Part shown: piece by piece, positions 34,577 to 46,070 of the stretch
How positions within the stretch are numbered: position 1 is the stretch's first letter
How the letters are laid out: each line of letters opens with the position of its first letter
Assembly: GCA_022749755.1 (NCBI GenBank)
Contig: CM040443.1
Coordinates: forward strand, 14,771,744 to 14,835,743
DNA: 64,000 nt
Direction of reading: 5' to 3'
Source of the DNA: Azadirachta indica
Taxonomy: Eukaryota > Streptophyta > Magnoliopsida > Sapindales > Meliaceae
The notes under the pieces: model-generated
Databases searched by the model: none
What the model was told of the DNA's origin: nothing
What the model saw: the letters and a program-made list of their open reading frames with translations, nothing else
Made by a program: the position numbers and the translations under genes

Positions 34577-35718
34577 TGAAACTTTTAGCCAACCTACAAT
34601 GACTATACAGGTCTACATTTTCATCTAGGGGTTGTGTCTACATTAAATAGAATATAAATGTTACAGTGAAAAGAATTTACACCCTATAACCTATTACAAC
34701 CATAACACTAGGCTTTAATATAGAAGGACAATTTTTCTTCACAGAGAAGAGTCAAAGAATATAGTTGTGCTATGTTCACAAGTTCCTTAACTAAAAAAAA
34801 CCAACTTACTTTGAAAGGGAGATCACCAAAAGAAGGCTAAATTTTATATTATATTTATGTTCTGCCAAGCAACTAGGTGGGTCAAGTTATCTTAGCTTAA
34901 TCACAGAAACAAAAATAAAGCAAATGTCCATATGAATTAATTTTTATCACAAAACTTAAACACATAAAACCATGAGTTTTGTAGGGGCAATGACAATGAA
35001 GAAGCTGCAAATAAGCTTACTTTTTATGAGTAATAAACAAGTAAAGATCACAAAAAAAGAACCAGCAAGAAAGATGACATTTACCGTATTAGGAAAATTT
35101 TTGCTGAAACTTCATGATACCAAGACCCTTGTAAAAATAAGCTGGAAGATAACTCTGCACCACAAAATTGGGGAAATAGGTAAGTAAATTTACAACATCA
35201 AATTATGAAGTTTCCATCATACATTCGTGCATGCTTATCAATATATTTTTTTTCAATGTCTTACTTAATTTAAACAAGCATTGTTTTGAATTAATTTCCA
35301 TGCTGTTGCCCAAGTTAAGAAGCAATAATGAATTTTAAACACTTAACTCCAATCCATATACCTGGTTTTGAATGTCCTACAACTGCATCCCAATTACTTA
35401 ATTACAAGGCCTAACAAAAGTATTTAATTTGAATTTAGTAGCACCAGCACCAAACGAGAATAGTAATAGTAATAAAGAATAAAAATATATATACGTTTAA
35501 AGTTTTTTAAGGAATTGTTTCTTACTACACAAATGGTGTCAGCTAAAAGGCAAAATACTACCCTTAAAGACGTCTACTTGGCAACTCTAATATATCTTTA
35601 TTTCCACCAGATCAGCCCCAGAAACTTGTGGACTATATCATAACTATGGTGCTATCCATTTGAATTATAGCCATGACGTGGTTCAGAGGACTTAAAAACC
35701 AAAGCGTAAACTTATCAA

Positions 35719-36136
35719 TTAAAACAATTGAATATAACATTCAAAGCACATTTTCACTGAGCAAAACTAAATATAAAACTTCTAAGACAAGTAAGCTAAC
35801 ATGTTATACAATGAACTGAAATAGAATTAGAATTTTTTGCAACAACATTAGGTCTGAAAATTGAATTCTAAGCATAATTCAAAGGTTTTGAAATTAATTC
35901 TCTAGCATGAGCACCCTATAATGGTACTTGTTTTTGTAGAGTGGTCATGCTACGGAATTCATTTCAAAACTTTTGAATTATGTTTCGAGTTCAATTTTCA
36001 GACCTAATATGATTGCAAGAAATTTTATTTCTATTAGAGTTCAATGCATAGCAGATAAGCTTACTTTCTTAGAAGTTTTATATTTGGTTTTACTCAATGA
36101 AAATATGCTCTGAATGTTATATTCAATTGTTTTCAT
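35719..36136. repeat. 418-bp near-perfect palindrome in IF-2 intron
   Basis: The left arm (about 35719-35930) and right arm (about 35940-36136) are inverted copies with few mismatches. They meet around AGCATGAGCACCCT ... AGAGTGGTCATGCT with a loop of about 20 bases. Non-coding. It may be a foldback MITE. An RNA from either strand would fold into a hairpin of about 200 bp. Confidence 0.85.
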
Positions 36137-36725
36137 TGAGGAAGCATATTGACTATTTTGGTCCGAAATTGTTTGGTAAATATTGTTCTTAGACAACTAG
36201 GGAGACTATTCATGAAAGAGTGTTGACATTGAATTAGTTACTTCAAGAACAAAGAGAGTCAAGAGAAATTTGTTGAATTTCTTGAAAAAAAAAAGAATGC
36301 TTTGGATATTCTACAAATAGACGGTGAGCATGTAATAGCAAACATAAATCTAGAATATTTTATATTCTACTAGAACCAAAGTTCAAGTGTTTTTCCAAAC
36401 TGGGTTAAAAAGACAAAATCTAAAATATATTTATATTCTACTATAGTAAAAGTTCAAGTGTTTTTCCAGATTGGGTTAAAACCCTTGTTAGCTGAGATCT
36501 ACTGCTAAGTTGTACATATTACAACTATATTTAGTATAGGTCTACACGCATAAATGTTGGCATGAAAAGAATAGATAACATAACAGTTTGTTTACGCAAA
36601 TACATTATGCAAATGTGCTTCAATTGATTAAATACATCAAATCATTCGGACAAACACAAAGAGAACATTAACAATATCACTCACATTTGCAAGCAATACA
36701 ATGAGATAAGTTAAAATTCACTAAC

Positions 36726-36808
36726 CATCTCCTTTCAAAGCATGAGGAGCAGCTTCCTTGGTATAGACACAAACTATGCTGTGGTAATATAACTGAATTG
36801 CCACACAA
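36726..36808 (-). pseudogene. Likely IF-2 N-terminal exon
   Basis: 83 bases between acceptor TTATTGCAG and donor ATG|GTTAGT on the minus strand. It is open in the frame LCGNSVILPQHSLCLYQGSC and ends with two bases that join in phase with the CFHATLEIL exon at 32585. The N-terminal presequence of IF-2 is poorly conserved, so the identity rests on splice sites, phase and position. Confidence 0.5.
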
Positions 36809-36883
36809 CTGCAATAATTTCAAATAAATATATTAAATTCTATTTTGATACAAAATGCTTGTTCTCTTTACATATTTAGTAGA

Positions 36884-37000
36884 GGGTTTTAACCAAAAAT
36901 AACTTCATTTGACCTGTGAAAATCAAATATGACCACCCAAAAATTTTTCATTCAAAACTAACCACACTTGCATCGAATGGACAAAATTACCCTTGATCTA
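36884..37000 (+). repeat. Left terminal inverted repeat of MULE 1
   Basis: Pairs with 41790-41905 in reverse. The same repeat type recurs at 56250-56450 and 57248-57350. Confidence 0.85.
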
Positions 37001-37344
37001 TCTTCTTCCTTCACCTTTGGTTGCCGAACTCTCTTCCACAATTTTTTTCCTTCCTTTTTTCTTTGTTGCACTTAGATAACACTTGAACAATTAGAGGAGT
37101 AACTTCTATACACTCGAAATAGAGATTGTTCGTAAATAGAAATAATCGATTTGGGTAGAGCAGGTTGCACAACGCGAGCATATCAATTTATCAGGTGTGA
37201 TTTTCAATTTTGAACAATGAAAATGGTACTAATTATTCATGCATGTAGTGATTTAGTTGCTAAAAACCTGTTGTTGTGTGAAAGATTAGGAAAAAACTGA
37301 GAAAAGCACGCGACATTCGAGAGAAATTATGATATGCGACAGAA

Positions 37345-37660
37345 AAACTAAAGACTGCTCGAGCTGTGCTACTGAGTAGTCTCGAGCGTGCCTTGCGCGG
37401 GCACTCTCAAGCATGACGTGCTCAAGACTGCCCAAGCAAAGAGTGCTCGAGACTACTCGAGCAGCCCAATACAGCTTAAGCAGTCTCAAACGTGTCTCGA
37501 GCGTGCTGTGCTCGGGCGCTTGAGAGTGCCTGAGCACAGCACGCTCGAGACTGCTCGAGCTGTGTTGGGTTGCTCGAGTAGTCTCGAGCACTCTTTGCTC
37601 GGGTAGTCTCGAGCATGTCTCGAGTAGTCTTGAGCCCTCCTTACTTGAGCAGTCCTGAGC
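37345..37660. repeat. CTCGAG-rich palindromic repeat array of MULE 1
   Basis: Eleven CTCGAG sites in about 320 bases, in units like GTGCTCGAGACTACTCGAGC. Segments 37450-37525 and 37545-37605 form a long inverted repeat, so the array folds into a GC-rich hairpin. It is far more GC-rich than its surroundings. Similar short arrays recur at 38260-38322 and 41335-41398 in the same element. The frames over it at 37286-37669 and 37388-37606 are artefacts of the repeat. Confidence 0.9.
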
Positions 37661-37683
37661 ACAGTACACTTAAGACTGCTATG

Positions 37684-37956
37684 ATGTCATTATGTGTCTT
37701 ATTACCATACATGCTTCATCATACTGACTTCTATCAGTATCGCACGGATGTTCCCACACATCTTGCTCCATTCACTTATATTCGTCCGGTGCATGGCATC
37801 ACTCATCAGGCTCTGAATTATGCCGATTGTGGGATTTTCTTATACATGTTTATACATTACTTATCAATAGTTTGTATTTTTTATTTTGGCCATGAGGATG
37901 GATCCTCAATGAGGGTAAGAGTTGCTGTTGACTTGTGGAGGGGTCAGCTATCTTAG
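37684..37956 (+). pseudogene. ULP1-like protease C-terminus, MULE 1
   Basis: Reads PYMLHHTDFYQYRTDVPTH, then NYADCGIFLYMFIHYLS, the block around the catalytic Cys of C48 (ULP1/SUMO-type) proteases. Cys codon at 37828-37830. The catalytic His and Asp blocks, found upstream in MULE 2, are absent. The palindromic array lies directly upstream, so most of the gene, including any DUF1985 domain, has been lost. The end near VAVDLWRGQLS is natural for the family. Confidence 0.75.
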
Positions 37957-38634
37957 GGATATTATATGTAAACTGGTTTTTTGTTATTTTTTTTATTATG
38001 TCTTATAAACAAATGTTTCATAGTACTTTTTCTTTTTTTGTGCCCAATACAAGCAAACATGAAAGTATTGCAAAGGCTTTATACGTTTACAAATATAAGA
38101 ACAAAAATATATTACATATGGCATAACGAATTAACAAACATAACCATAAAAACATGTTGCATAATGAGATAAATAAATATACGAGTATATGAACAATTAT
38201 AAACAACCTATGGAATGTAAGCATTAAAAAAAAACCCAAAAATTTGCAAGTATTCCGCCACGCTTGAGAGTGTACTCTCGAGTGTAGCCTTGCTCGAGAT
38301 TGCACTCTTGAGCGTGCTAGAATGCTTTCAAAAATTTGCTTTGTTTGTTCATTCTACAGTTGAGTTGTACATTCCGAACATATCACATATTGGTATAAAA
38401 TATAAATAATATATCCATCTATTAGAGTTAATGGTCAAGTTTGCATAAGTGTATTAACAAGTACTGACCAATGGCATATCAAAATCAAATTGAACATATT
38501 CCATGCACAACAAGCAAAATAAAATTTTTTTATTAAAACCAATAAAATTTGAAGGTGATCTCAAATACAAATAATTTAAAACGTTATACAAGTCGTACAT
38601 TACAAAAAATGGTAAATGAGAAAACAAGAAACAA

Positions 38635-41220
38635 TTAACTTGGGTGAAGAGGAATCAGATTTCTACATGTGGCATGGTTGTGACCAATGACATGGCACCG
38701 AGAACACCTCCTCATAATGACGTCTTTTCCTTGAGATGGGATTTGTTGTTTTCTCGATCGACTAGGCAAAATGCGTTCTCTTACAGATTTGAGGTTCCTT
38801 TCACGCAACTCCAATGGAATCACCCAATCACTCTCGTCTCCAATCGGGTGGATCAGTTCGGCATACGTATGGATGAGTGTATTTGTGTTGTAAAATGGTG
38901 AGCAAATCGAGTTAATTGCAAGTCAAATATATCTGCACGCAGCAAGAGCGTGAGCGCAAGGCAATTGTGAAATTTCAATTTGCAAAAAGATTCCTTCTCT
39001 TATAAATCGACTACATCTACCCTTCTCCGATCATTCACTTGGAACTTAAATCGTATAATTAGGTCGACAGTTATAGTTCATGACAACTCTGTTTGCTCAT
39101 TAACTTTACCCTACGCTCACACAATCAAGTACCGTTCTCGCGTAGTAGCTAGCTCTCGACGCTCGTAAAATCATCTTTGGATAACAGACCTAATAGAGTC
39201 AATCGACGGTATAATGGGGAAAGCTCGTGTATGCTATAGTAAGGAATTTATACTCTCGACAATGTTAGTGGTCAACATGTCATACTACCGCGAGGGGAAG
39301 TGTGACCTAGCCTACTTGTGAATACCCACTTCATTATCTAAAAACGTTGCAACAGTGGGGTACATTGACCTTATAATGTCCATAAATTCTTTAAACTCAG
39401 TAATTTGATATGCTTTAACTGTACGCCAAAATGCTGCCATGAAAGTCTCTATCCTTTTTTGTTGCATCTTTTATTTTGTCTTAAGATTCTTGGAAATATA
39501 ATAAGCACAAAGCCCGTATACTGCATCAAGGAAAACTATGGAAATTTCTTTCTCAATAGAAGTGTGACGGTCAGTGACGAAAATCAAGTCTTCCATTAGA
39601 CCAATTGCATCCTATAACTTTGAAAAGAACCATTACCACAATGCATCATTCTCTGAATAGGTAACTCCAAAAGCAATAGGATATATTCTGTTATTTCCAT
39701 CAACGGCTATTGCAACAAATAATGACCTATAGTACTTTCCCTTTAGAAATGTACCGTCCACAGCAATAACAAGTCGGATAGTGTTGTGAAACTCTAGAAT
39801 ACATGGACCTAGTGCTATAAAGAAGTATAAGAAGTGGCCCTCAGCGTCAGTTTCAATGGCAATAATCGTACCCAAATTTTCTTCTTCGAGGATATGGCAA
39901 TACGATGGTAGTTCCTTGTACGATTCACTTGGATCTCTACATAGTATCTTTAATGCTTCTTCCTTACTCCGCCAAGTCTTGGAGTAAGGAAGGCGAATCC
40001 CGTAATTGTTCTAAATATTGTCGCAAATATTCTTCGGAGTGTAAATTCTACTAGCATCTTTGAACTTGTCTTTCATAATCTGGCCGATGAGCCGAGTTGT
40101 TGCTTGTCGGTGTCCATCCTATAACTCGTCATTCTGACATGTGTGGCCTATGTCAATACGTGTAACTCGAAAATAGGCATCATTGTCATTCTTCATTGCT
40201 CAAATTCGCCATTTACAACCCTTTATAATGCACTTCGCTTCAAATCTTTGAGTGGTTCACTTGGAAACTTTGAACTAAAAATGGTTCTTCATTGCCATCA
40301 ACCCTAGTTTGTCTCGTAGCTCTTGTTTCGTTCTGAAAATATGGCCCACATACACTGCAGGCACTATACGGTTGCTCGATAAAGCATCGCCAATGAGTGA
40401 TGTGGGTGATGGGACTGGAGGCAAAAAATAAATGTACCGGTTTGACAATTATGGATCCCGTATTGGGCTACTTTCGCCTATTGGATTTGGACAAACGGTT
40501 TCCCTTATCTCGGTTTCTTTGTCATCAACAACATTTCCAAATTCTATATCAATAGTAAAATCTCTACCAACGAAGTCCGGTTGACATGTATAGTACTCTG
40601 GGGTTGTACAACATTCTGGCAGGGCAGTGACATACCTCAGTCCAAGGTGGTTGTATCGGCATTGTTGACATGTTGCCCATGCTGACCAATTGGCAAATTT
40701 ATGTGTTCAACCAATGTGATTGCTCTTTGTTTTACATTGATGGACACAAATGGTCTGTTGCACCAGGGCACTGGAATTATGTTGGGATTGGAGGAACTAG
40801 AGTACTCAGATAATACTTCCCCTTGATGACTTAAACAGAGGAACTGTTCCCCAAGCTCAGTGAAATGATTGTCATTTTGTGGTCTTACTTGTTCAGCTTC
40901 TCCCACTCATTCCATGTCCAAATACAGTGCACAATATGCCCTCATGCTCGATAAGTACTCTAAACTATTAGAGTTCATAAATGCTTTGAACGTGAATTCA
41001 TTATTAATATTTGCAGAAACGGGGGGCACTCCCCACCCTTGTATGGTGCCAACAAAGATCGCCTTTATCTTAGTTCTTCACTCAACAAGATTAATTTCGT
41101 GTGCTCTGTACACAATTTGCTTAAAATTTTTGAACGAAATGTCCCGATCCATACACAATGGCATACTCTCTCTACCAATATATATATCTCGCCACCTTAC
41201 CAAGTCTGTTCCCATGATCC
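38635..41220 (-). pseudogene. MULE 1 transposase (MuDR/MURA type)
   Basis: Minus-strand pieces in order: N-terminal domain about 40900-41220 (GWGVPPVSANINNEFTFKAF); frame 40637-40906; catalytic core 39633-39875 (VIAVDGTFLKGKYYRSLFVA, first Asp); second Asp in IFVTDRHTSIEKEI near 39580. LCAYYI replaces the usual C-x2-H block. The C-terminal zinc knuckle CSRCHVIGHNHATC lies at about 38660-38712. Several stops and frame changes lie between. The transposase cuts at the element ends in active relatives; this one cannot. Confidence 0.85.
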
Positions 41221-41789
41221 GTTGAATCGAGTGTTAATTGTTAACTTTGTAGTTATATCGCACTTATGTGAAAACATGTTAGTTATCAGGAAAAAAATAA
41301 AATAACATAAATTCTATAAATACTAGGTTTTGTCTTACTCGAGATTGCACTTCGAGCAAGCTTAGTAGGAGCTTTCTTGAGACTTAACTCTCGAGTAAAA
41401 CAGAAACTAGTGTGTTCTAGCTTCTAATTTGTGAATCTAGTCATTTTCAACCTATGGATTTCTTCATGTTCTCATACAACTATTAACATCACAGCAATTC
41501 TCTTAACTCTAACTATCACATTGTGTAATTTTAAGTAAAATAACATAAAATAATATACCTTCAATTAATTAAATTAAAAATATAAAGAATCGAATCTTAC
41601 CTTTATAATCAATCTTGGATTGGTTATAATTATTACTTGCTATAATGTAGAACAACGACAAGTTAATATACGATTTGAATAAGGTGTTAAGAAATGATAT
41701 TTGTTTTGTTTATTTTGAAAGAGAATTTGAACGAAATGAAGGAAGACAAAAAAATAAAAAAAACTAGAAAAATAGAAAACTTAAGGGAA

Positions 41790-41905
41790 GGGATAGGGGC
41801 ATTTCTGTCCAATAATTATAAGAGTGGTCAGTTTTTAATGAAAAATTATTAGCTGGTCAAACTTGATTATCACCGGTCAAATGAGGTTATATTTGGTTAA
41901 AACCC
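41790..41905 (-). repeat. Right terminal inverted repeat of MULE 1
   Basis: Reverse complement of 36884-37000 with scattered mismatches; followed by TTTAGAAAT. Confidence 0.85.
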
Positions 41906-41914
41906 TTTAGAAAT

Positions 41915-42780
41915 TATATTACACAAAATTATGTTTTTGCTGAAAAATAGCATAACCTCACAAAATTTAGAATTTACTAAAATGACCACTGCTCACCTAT
42001 GTTTTTTTTGTATAAAATTGTTCCTTAACTCAAAAATTAAAACTTGTTCTTTTTTTCCAATTTCTTCTTCTGTCTTGCCTAAATAAAGAGATTTTTTTTT
42101 TCACCATGAACTCATTTTTTCATTCTATTTCAATTGAAGAAACCAACTAAGCATTAAAGTATAAGCATGTGGGTGATTTTAATTTGAAAAATAAAGGAAG
42201 AAAATTTATTTAAAATGTAAAATTGATGTTGTTTGTGTATATTTAGAAATTATAGTGATGGAAATTGTTATTGAGGTGTGTTTAACTTGTTTGAATGCGT
42301 TTGGTATACATGATTTAGAGAGAAAATGAAGACTGAGATTTTGAGAACAAATCTGCGACGTAGTTTTAATCATGAACAATTTTTTTCTCCTGATCGAAAT
42401 TAATTTTCGATCTTGAGAAAACAATACCTGTGATTAAGAGTAACATTCAATTATGAGTATTTTTTTCGCATGATTAAAAGTTACCTTCGATTAAAGGTAA
42501 ATGGCCTTCAAGTAAACTTTCAAGCACAAGTAAAATTTGCTATTTGTCCTTCATTTTTAAGCAAAATTTGAGCAATTTTTATTTTTCTTAAAAGATGAAA
42601 AATTATCTTTAGTTAGGATTGTGTATATAATATTGTTAACATTGTTAGGTTTTTGTATAGGTATAGCAGAACCACTAATGATAGTTACTGTGGATAAGGG
42701 CTTATGAGAGCGAACATTGATGGAGGTGAAAAATATATGGGTGGGAGACAAAGGGCCTGTGCAAGGAGTAAAACATAACT
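41915..42780. other. Non-coding end of MULE 2, short-repeat array
   Basis: No gene. At 42330-42530 short motifs around TTTTCGATC and GATTAA(A/G)AGTTACCTTCGATTAA repeat in both orientations, at the same relative place as the arrays of MULE 1 and MULE 3. A probable MULE 2 end lies near 41940-41990 (ATAGCATAACCTCAC...AAATGACCACTG), but its partner was not found. Confidence 0.5.
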
Positions 42781-42798
42781 TATAATGAATTTATATAG

Positions 42799-45235
42799 AT
42801 GATGTATGAGGCATTAGATACTATTTCTTCCGAATTTATCATCAGGATAAAGACTTTATATTCGTTATGTACAGAACTAGAAGGGAGGCGTTTGGCTGCA
42901 GATATTACCAATGAATTTGACTTTCGAGCATTAATGACTTCTAATAGCTCACACATGATGAGGAAAAGGGGTTATTATCCATTATACATCACGCTAGATT
43001 ATGCAGGTAGTGGAGAACAAATAAGACCACACGTTTTTAATCATGGTACAATAGGTGGAGTCCTTACAATACCAACCCAATTCAAGTCTTCGATTGGAAG
43101 CAATCGAGTGAATGATACACTTCTTGTAATGGTACTGGAGTTCCACTATAATACAAAATTCCAATACGCAGGTCAAGGTCTAGCAGATAATTACTTCCAA
43201 CTAAGTTAAGCCCATAAAAGACCTCCACAACATTGTAATCAATTTTTCTGATGTTGTGACCCCCATATATAAAGGTAATTCTCCTCCTCAATACAATGAA
43301 GATAATCACAATGATTATCATGATTGTCAGCCGGATATTGGTGGCAATGATACTGCTCAATATTGTGAAGAAAGAAGAAATGTCATAGCCGAAGATACCA
43401 AGGAAACGGAAGGTTGTGATTTTGGGCCTAATCATATGAATCGCTTAACAACAACTCCATCAATTTATTCGGTGGTTGCCTTATATTACACTATGCATCA
43501 CGATGCCAACAACTTCAGCATCCTCAGGTATGGGATTGGGTGATGTTTATGTGGGGCAGATTTTTAATAACGAGTAAGAACTTTGAAATAAATTGGGTTT
43601 AATGGTGTTAAAGAACGATTTTCAGTTTGAGGCCAAATATATTATCGAGGGATGTGAATGGCGAGTTAGAGTTAAAAAGAAGAACAATGATGCGTATTTT
43701 TGGGTGCCTCACATGGATTTAGTCCATACATGTCAAAACAAAGACCTGGAGGATGGCCATGGACAAGCATCGACTCAGTTAATAAGCGAACTAATTAAGG
43801 ATAAGTTTTTAGATACCAGTAGAATTTATACCTTTAGGAATATTCATGACGATGTTCAAAATGATTATGGCGTTTGCTTAGGGTACATGATGTTATGGCA
43901 AAGTAAAGAACATGCATTAAAGCTCGTATATAGTGATCCATGCTAGTCGTTCAAGGACTTCCATTGTATTGGCATGTATTGGGGGAGAAAAATCTTGGGA
44001 CAGTGACAGTGATTTAAAAAGATGTTGATGACCATTTTTTGTATTTCTTTATAGCACTAGGGCCACGTATTCAAGGATTTCGCAGCACGATATGTCCTGT
44101 TCTTGTCATTGATGGTATGTTCTTGAAGGGAATGTATAAAAGGACATTGTTCGTAGCCGCTACATTGGATGGAAATGACAAAATTTATCCTGTTGGTTTT
44201 GGTGTTGTCAATTCAAAGAATGATGCATTATAAGAGTAGTTTTTAGTAAAGCTTCAAGAAGAGATTGGGCCAGTAGAGAATTTAGTATTCATATCAGATT
44301 GACAAAATAACATTGAGAAGGCTGTGGCCATGGTATTCCCAGAGGTAGCCTATGGTTTTTGTTCTTATCACATTTTTGGAAACGTCAAGGCAAAGTACAA
44401 GATGTAATTACAACAAATAGAGACTTTTTTAGCTACGTACTTTCGTGCTACAAAGGCTTATAGAATAACTAAGTGTAATGAATATTTATAAAATATGAGA
44501 AGGTTGCATCCGGTAGCAGCTGAATACTTGAAAAACAAGGTTGGACTTAATAGATCGGCAAGAGTATATTTTCATCTTGGCAACATGACTTCATGACAAC
44601 CAATATTACTTAAAGTATGAATGCATTATTGAAGAGTGCTCGGAGGCTACCCATTACTACGTTACCTAAGCATATTAGATCACATGTGCAAAGGTGGTTT
44701 TACGAGCATAGGGAGGAGGTCTTAACGAGAAATGCTTACTTGACTGAGGCCACTCAAAAGGTAATTAATTTAGAATTAGAGAAGTCCCGTATTATGATTG
44801 TACATCCGGTGTCATGTTTTAAGTTTGAAGTTAAATTTCGCGGGGTTCTTCAGGCTGTACACCTACAAAAAAAGACATGTAGTTGCTGACAATTTGATCT
44901 GCAATAACTGCCGTGTTCTCACACTCTTGCAGTGTGCAAATATATTTGTTTTTCTCATAATTCGCTATGCGTACACTACTACACTACTAACACATGGATG
45001 AATGCATATACAGATTGTATTCATTCAAATAGGAATAATATAAACTAGGTGATCCTAAATGAAGTGCGAGAAATTAATGTCAATCCACCTAGACAATGCC
45101 CTTCTTCTAGTCTACCAAAGAAACAGTGAATTCCTTCCATGGGAGAGCAAGTTGTTCGTCGGAACTTTTCCGAGTGTCAACAAGTTGGACATAATCGCGT
45201 CACATGCAAAAATCCAATCCCTCTCTATCGGAGTC
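42799..45235 (+). pseudogene. MULE 2 transposase (MuDR/MURA type)
   Basis: Plus-strand pieces in order: N-terminal domain 42799-43209; acidic linker 43256-43543; DNA-binding region 43593-43946 (YIIEGCEWRVRVKKKNNDAY); core 44039-44233 (VIDGMFLKGMYKRTLFVAA, first Asp); second Asp in LVFISD-stop-QNNIEKA; SYHIFGNVKAKYK with the conserved His; SWIM-type zinc finger start ending KKTCSC at 44889. The C-terminal knuckle FSECQQVGHNRVTC at about 45160-45213 has lost its first Cys. Five or more stops or shifts. It matches the MULE 1 transposase domain by domain. Confidence 0.88.
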
Positions 45236-45729
45236 AATGACATTTGTTCAATTTAAATGTGTGTTAATATTTATTTATCAATTTTTATAGTTATATACTT
45301 CCAAACCAACAAAATAACTTGCAGACAAAGACATAAAATATTTTAATTATTTGTACCACTTTGCTCACTTCGAATATGTGTTGTTCTTTCTAAATTCTAT
45401 GATTTGCGCTCACAAACGTAATGTTTATTATTTATTTTGAACTTTTTTTATTTACATTATTTTTACAAGTTTTGTATGTACCAATTACTACGATGTTTAC
45501 ATATCTAGGTGTCCCTACTAAACCAAACAAAATTAAATTAATATACCATTAATTTTTCTTCAGATTCTGGAGAAATCAAAACTACAATTTCGCTCATGAA
45601 CCACAACTAAATGCGATCGAAACTCCCTCTTCTTATATATTTCCGAAGCCTTTGGGAAAATAAAACTCTATGGCTATCCTCCTCCTAAACATGGTCCATT
45701 TGATGATAGAAAATCAAAGGGTTTGCCTA

Positions 45730-46070
45730 GTCTTAAGTAATATATCTATGTGCAAGTGAAAACCCTACAATCTCTAGACATTTCCTGATGAGGCACTTCA
45801 TCCACTGGACATACCAATTCGAATGGATCAATATAGTACTCGATCTTAGTCCACACATCTTAAAAACCTATATCATGTAGTAGAAATGGCATGAGCTCGC
45901 ACATAAGCCTCATAGCATTGGTTATCTCTTGATCAGAATGCACTGAGGGGGCCGAGTCATAGATCTTGATATGCTGTCTCTAAAAGTGTATTATACATGT
46001 GACCCAATGACAAGAGCTAATGCAAACAAGTATAAACACCTTACTAACAGTCCACTATGGGCAGTGCACA
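45730..46070 (-). pseudogene. ULP1-like protease domain, MULE 2
   Basis: A minus-strand reading that keeps all three catalytic positions in one frame: His in SSCHWV (46007-46009), Asp in KIYDSAP (45956-45958), Cys in RDCRVFTC (45767-45769; the Gly after Cys is changed to Arg). Stops at HF-stop-RQH and GF-stop-DVW break it. ULP1/C48 proteases cleave SUMO-like tags; in MULEs the role of the captured domain is unknown. It faces the transposase tail to tail. Confidence 0.82.

Larger units (their letters stand above)
25544..36808 (-). pseudogene. Mitochondrial translation initiation factor IF-2, broken by insertions
   Basis: A multi-exon minus-strand gene whose pieces follow plant mitochondrial IF-2 in order. 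They are an N-terminal exon (36726-36808), the IF2-N-like exon (32249-32585), the GTPase and following domain (30857-31887), a further exon (30445-30594), and a last part split by the copia element (about 30202-30335 and 25544-25850). IF-2 brings initiator tRNA to the mitochondrial ribosome using GTP. Introns with splice signals are kept, so this is not a retrocopy. It has in-frame stops, frameshifts and changed GTP-binding residues. Exons upstream of 36808 were not found; MULE 1 lies 75 bases upstream. Confidence 0.9.
36884..41905 (-). mobile_element. MULE 1 with transposase and ULP1-like protease end
   Basis: Terminal inverted repeats of about 110 bases start GGGTTTTAACC (36884) and end GGTTAAAACCC (41905). 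They share the block TAATAATTTTTCATT / AATTTTTCATTCAAAAC. Flanks TTTAGTAGA and TTTAGAAAT agree at 6 of 9 bases, a worn 9-bp target duplication. Inside are a short-repeat hairpin array, a ULP1 C-terminus (plus) and a MuDR-type transposase (minus), arranged convergently. This is the layout of ULP1-carrying MULEs (Kaonashi type) known in plants. All genes are broken. Confidence 0.85.

Noticed and set aside
34972..35187. A 71-codon Lys-rich plus-strand frame in the IF-2 intron
   Set aside because: Lys/Ile/Thr richness is expected from A-rich DNA; no homologue recognised.
37286..37669. A 127-codon minus-strand frame and a 72-codon plus-strand frame over the CTCGAG array
   Set aside because: They arise from a lack of stop codons in a GC-rich repeat; both strands are open at once, which fits the repeat rather than a gene.
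36884..38330. A CRISPR-like array, considered because of repeated palindromes
   Set aside because: Units vary in length and spacing, there are no unique spacers or cas genes, and the surroundings are a plant MULE.
40869..41305. Plus-strand frames of 118 and 88 codons in MULE 1
   Set aside because: They lie opposite the N-terminal part of the minus-strand transposase, which explains the sequence.
43082..43435. A 117-codon minus-strand frame rich in Ile
   Set aside because: Shadow of the plus-strand MULE 2 transposase N-terminal region.
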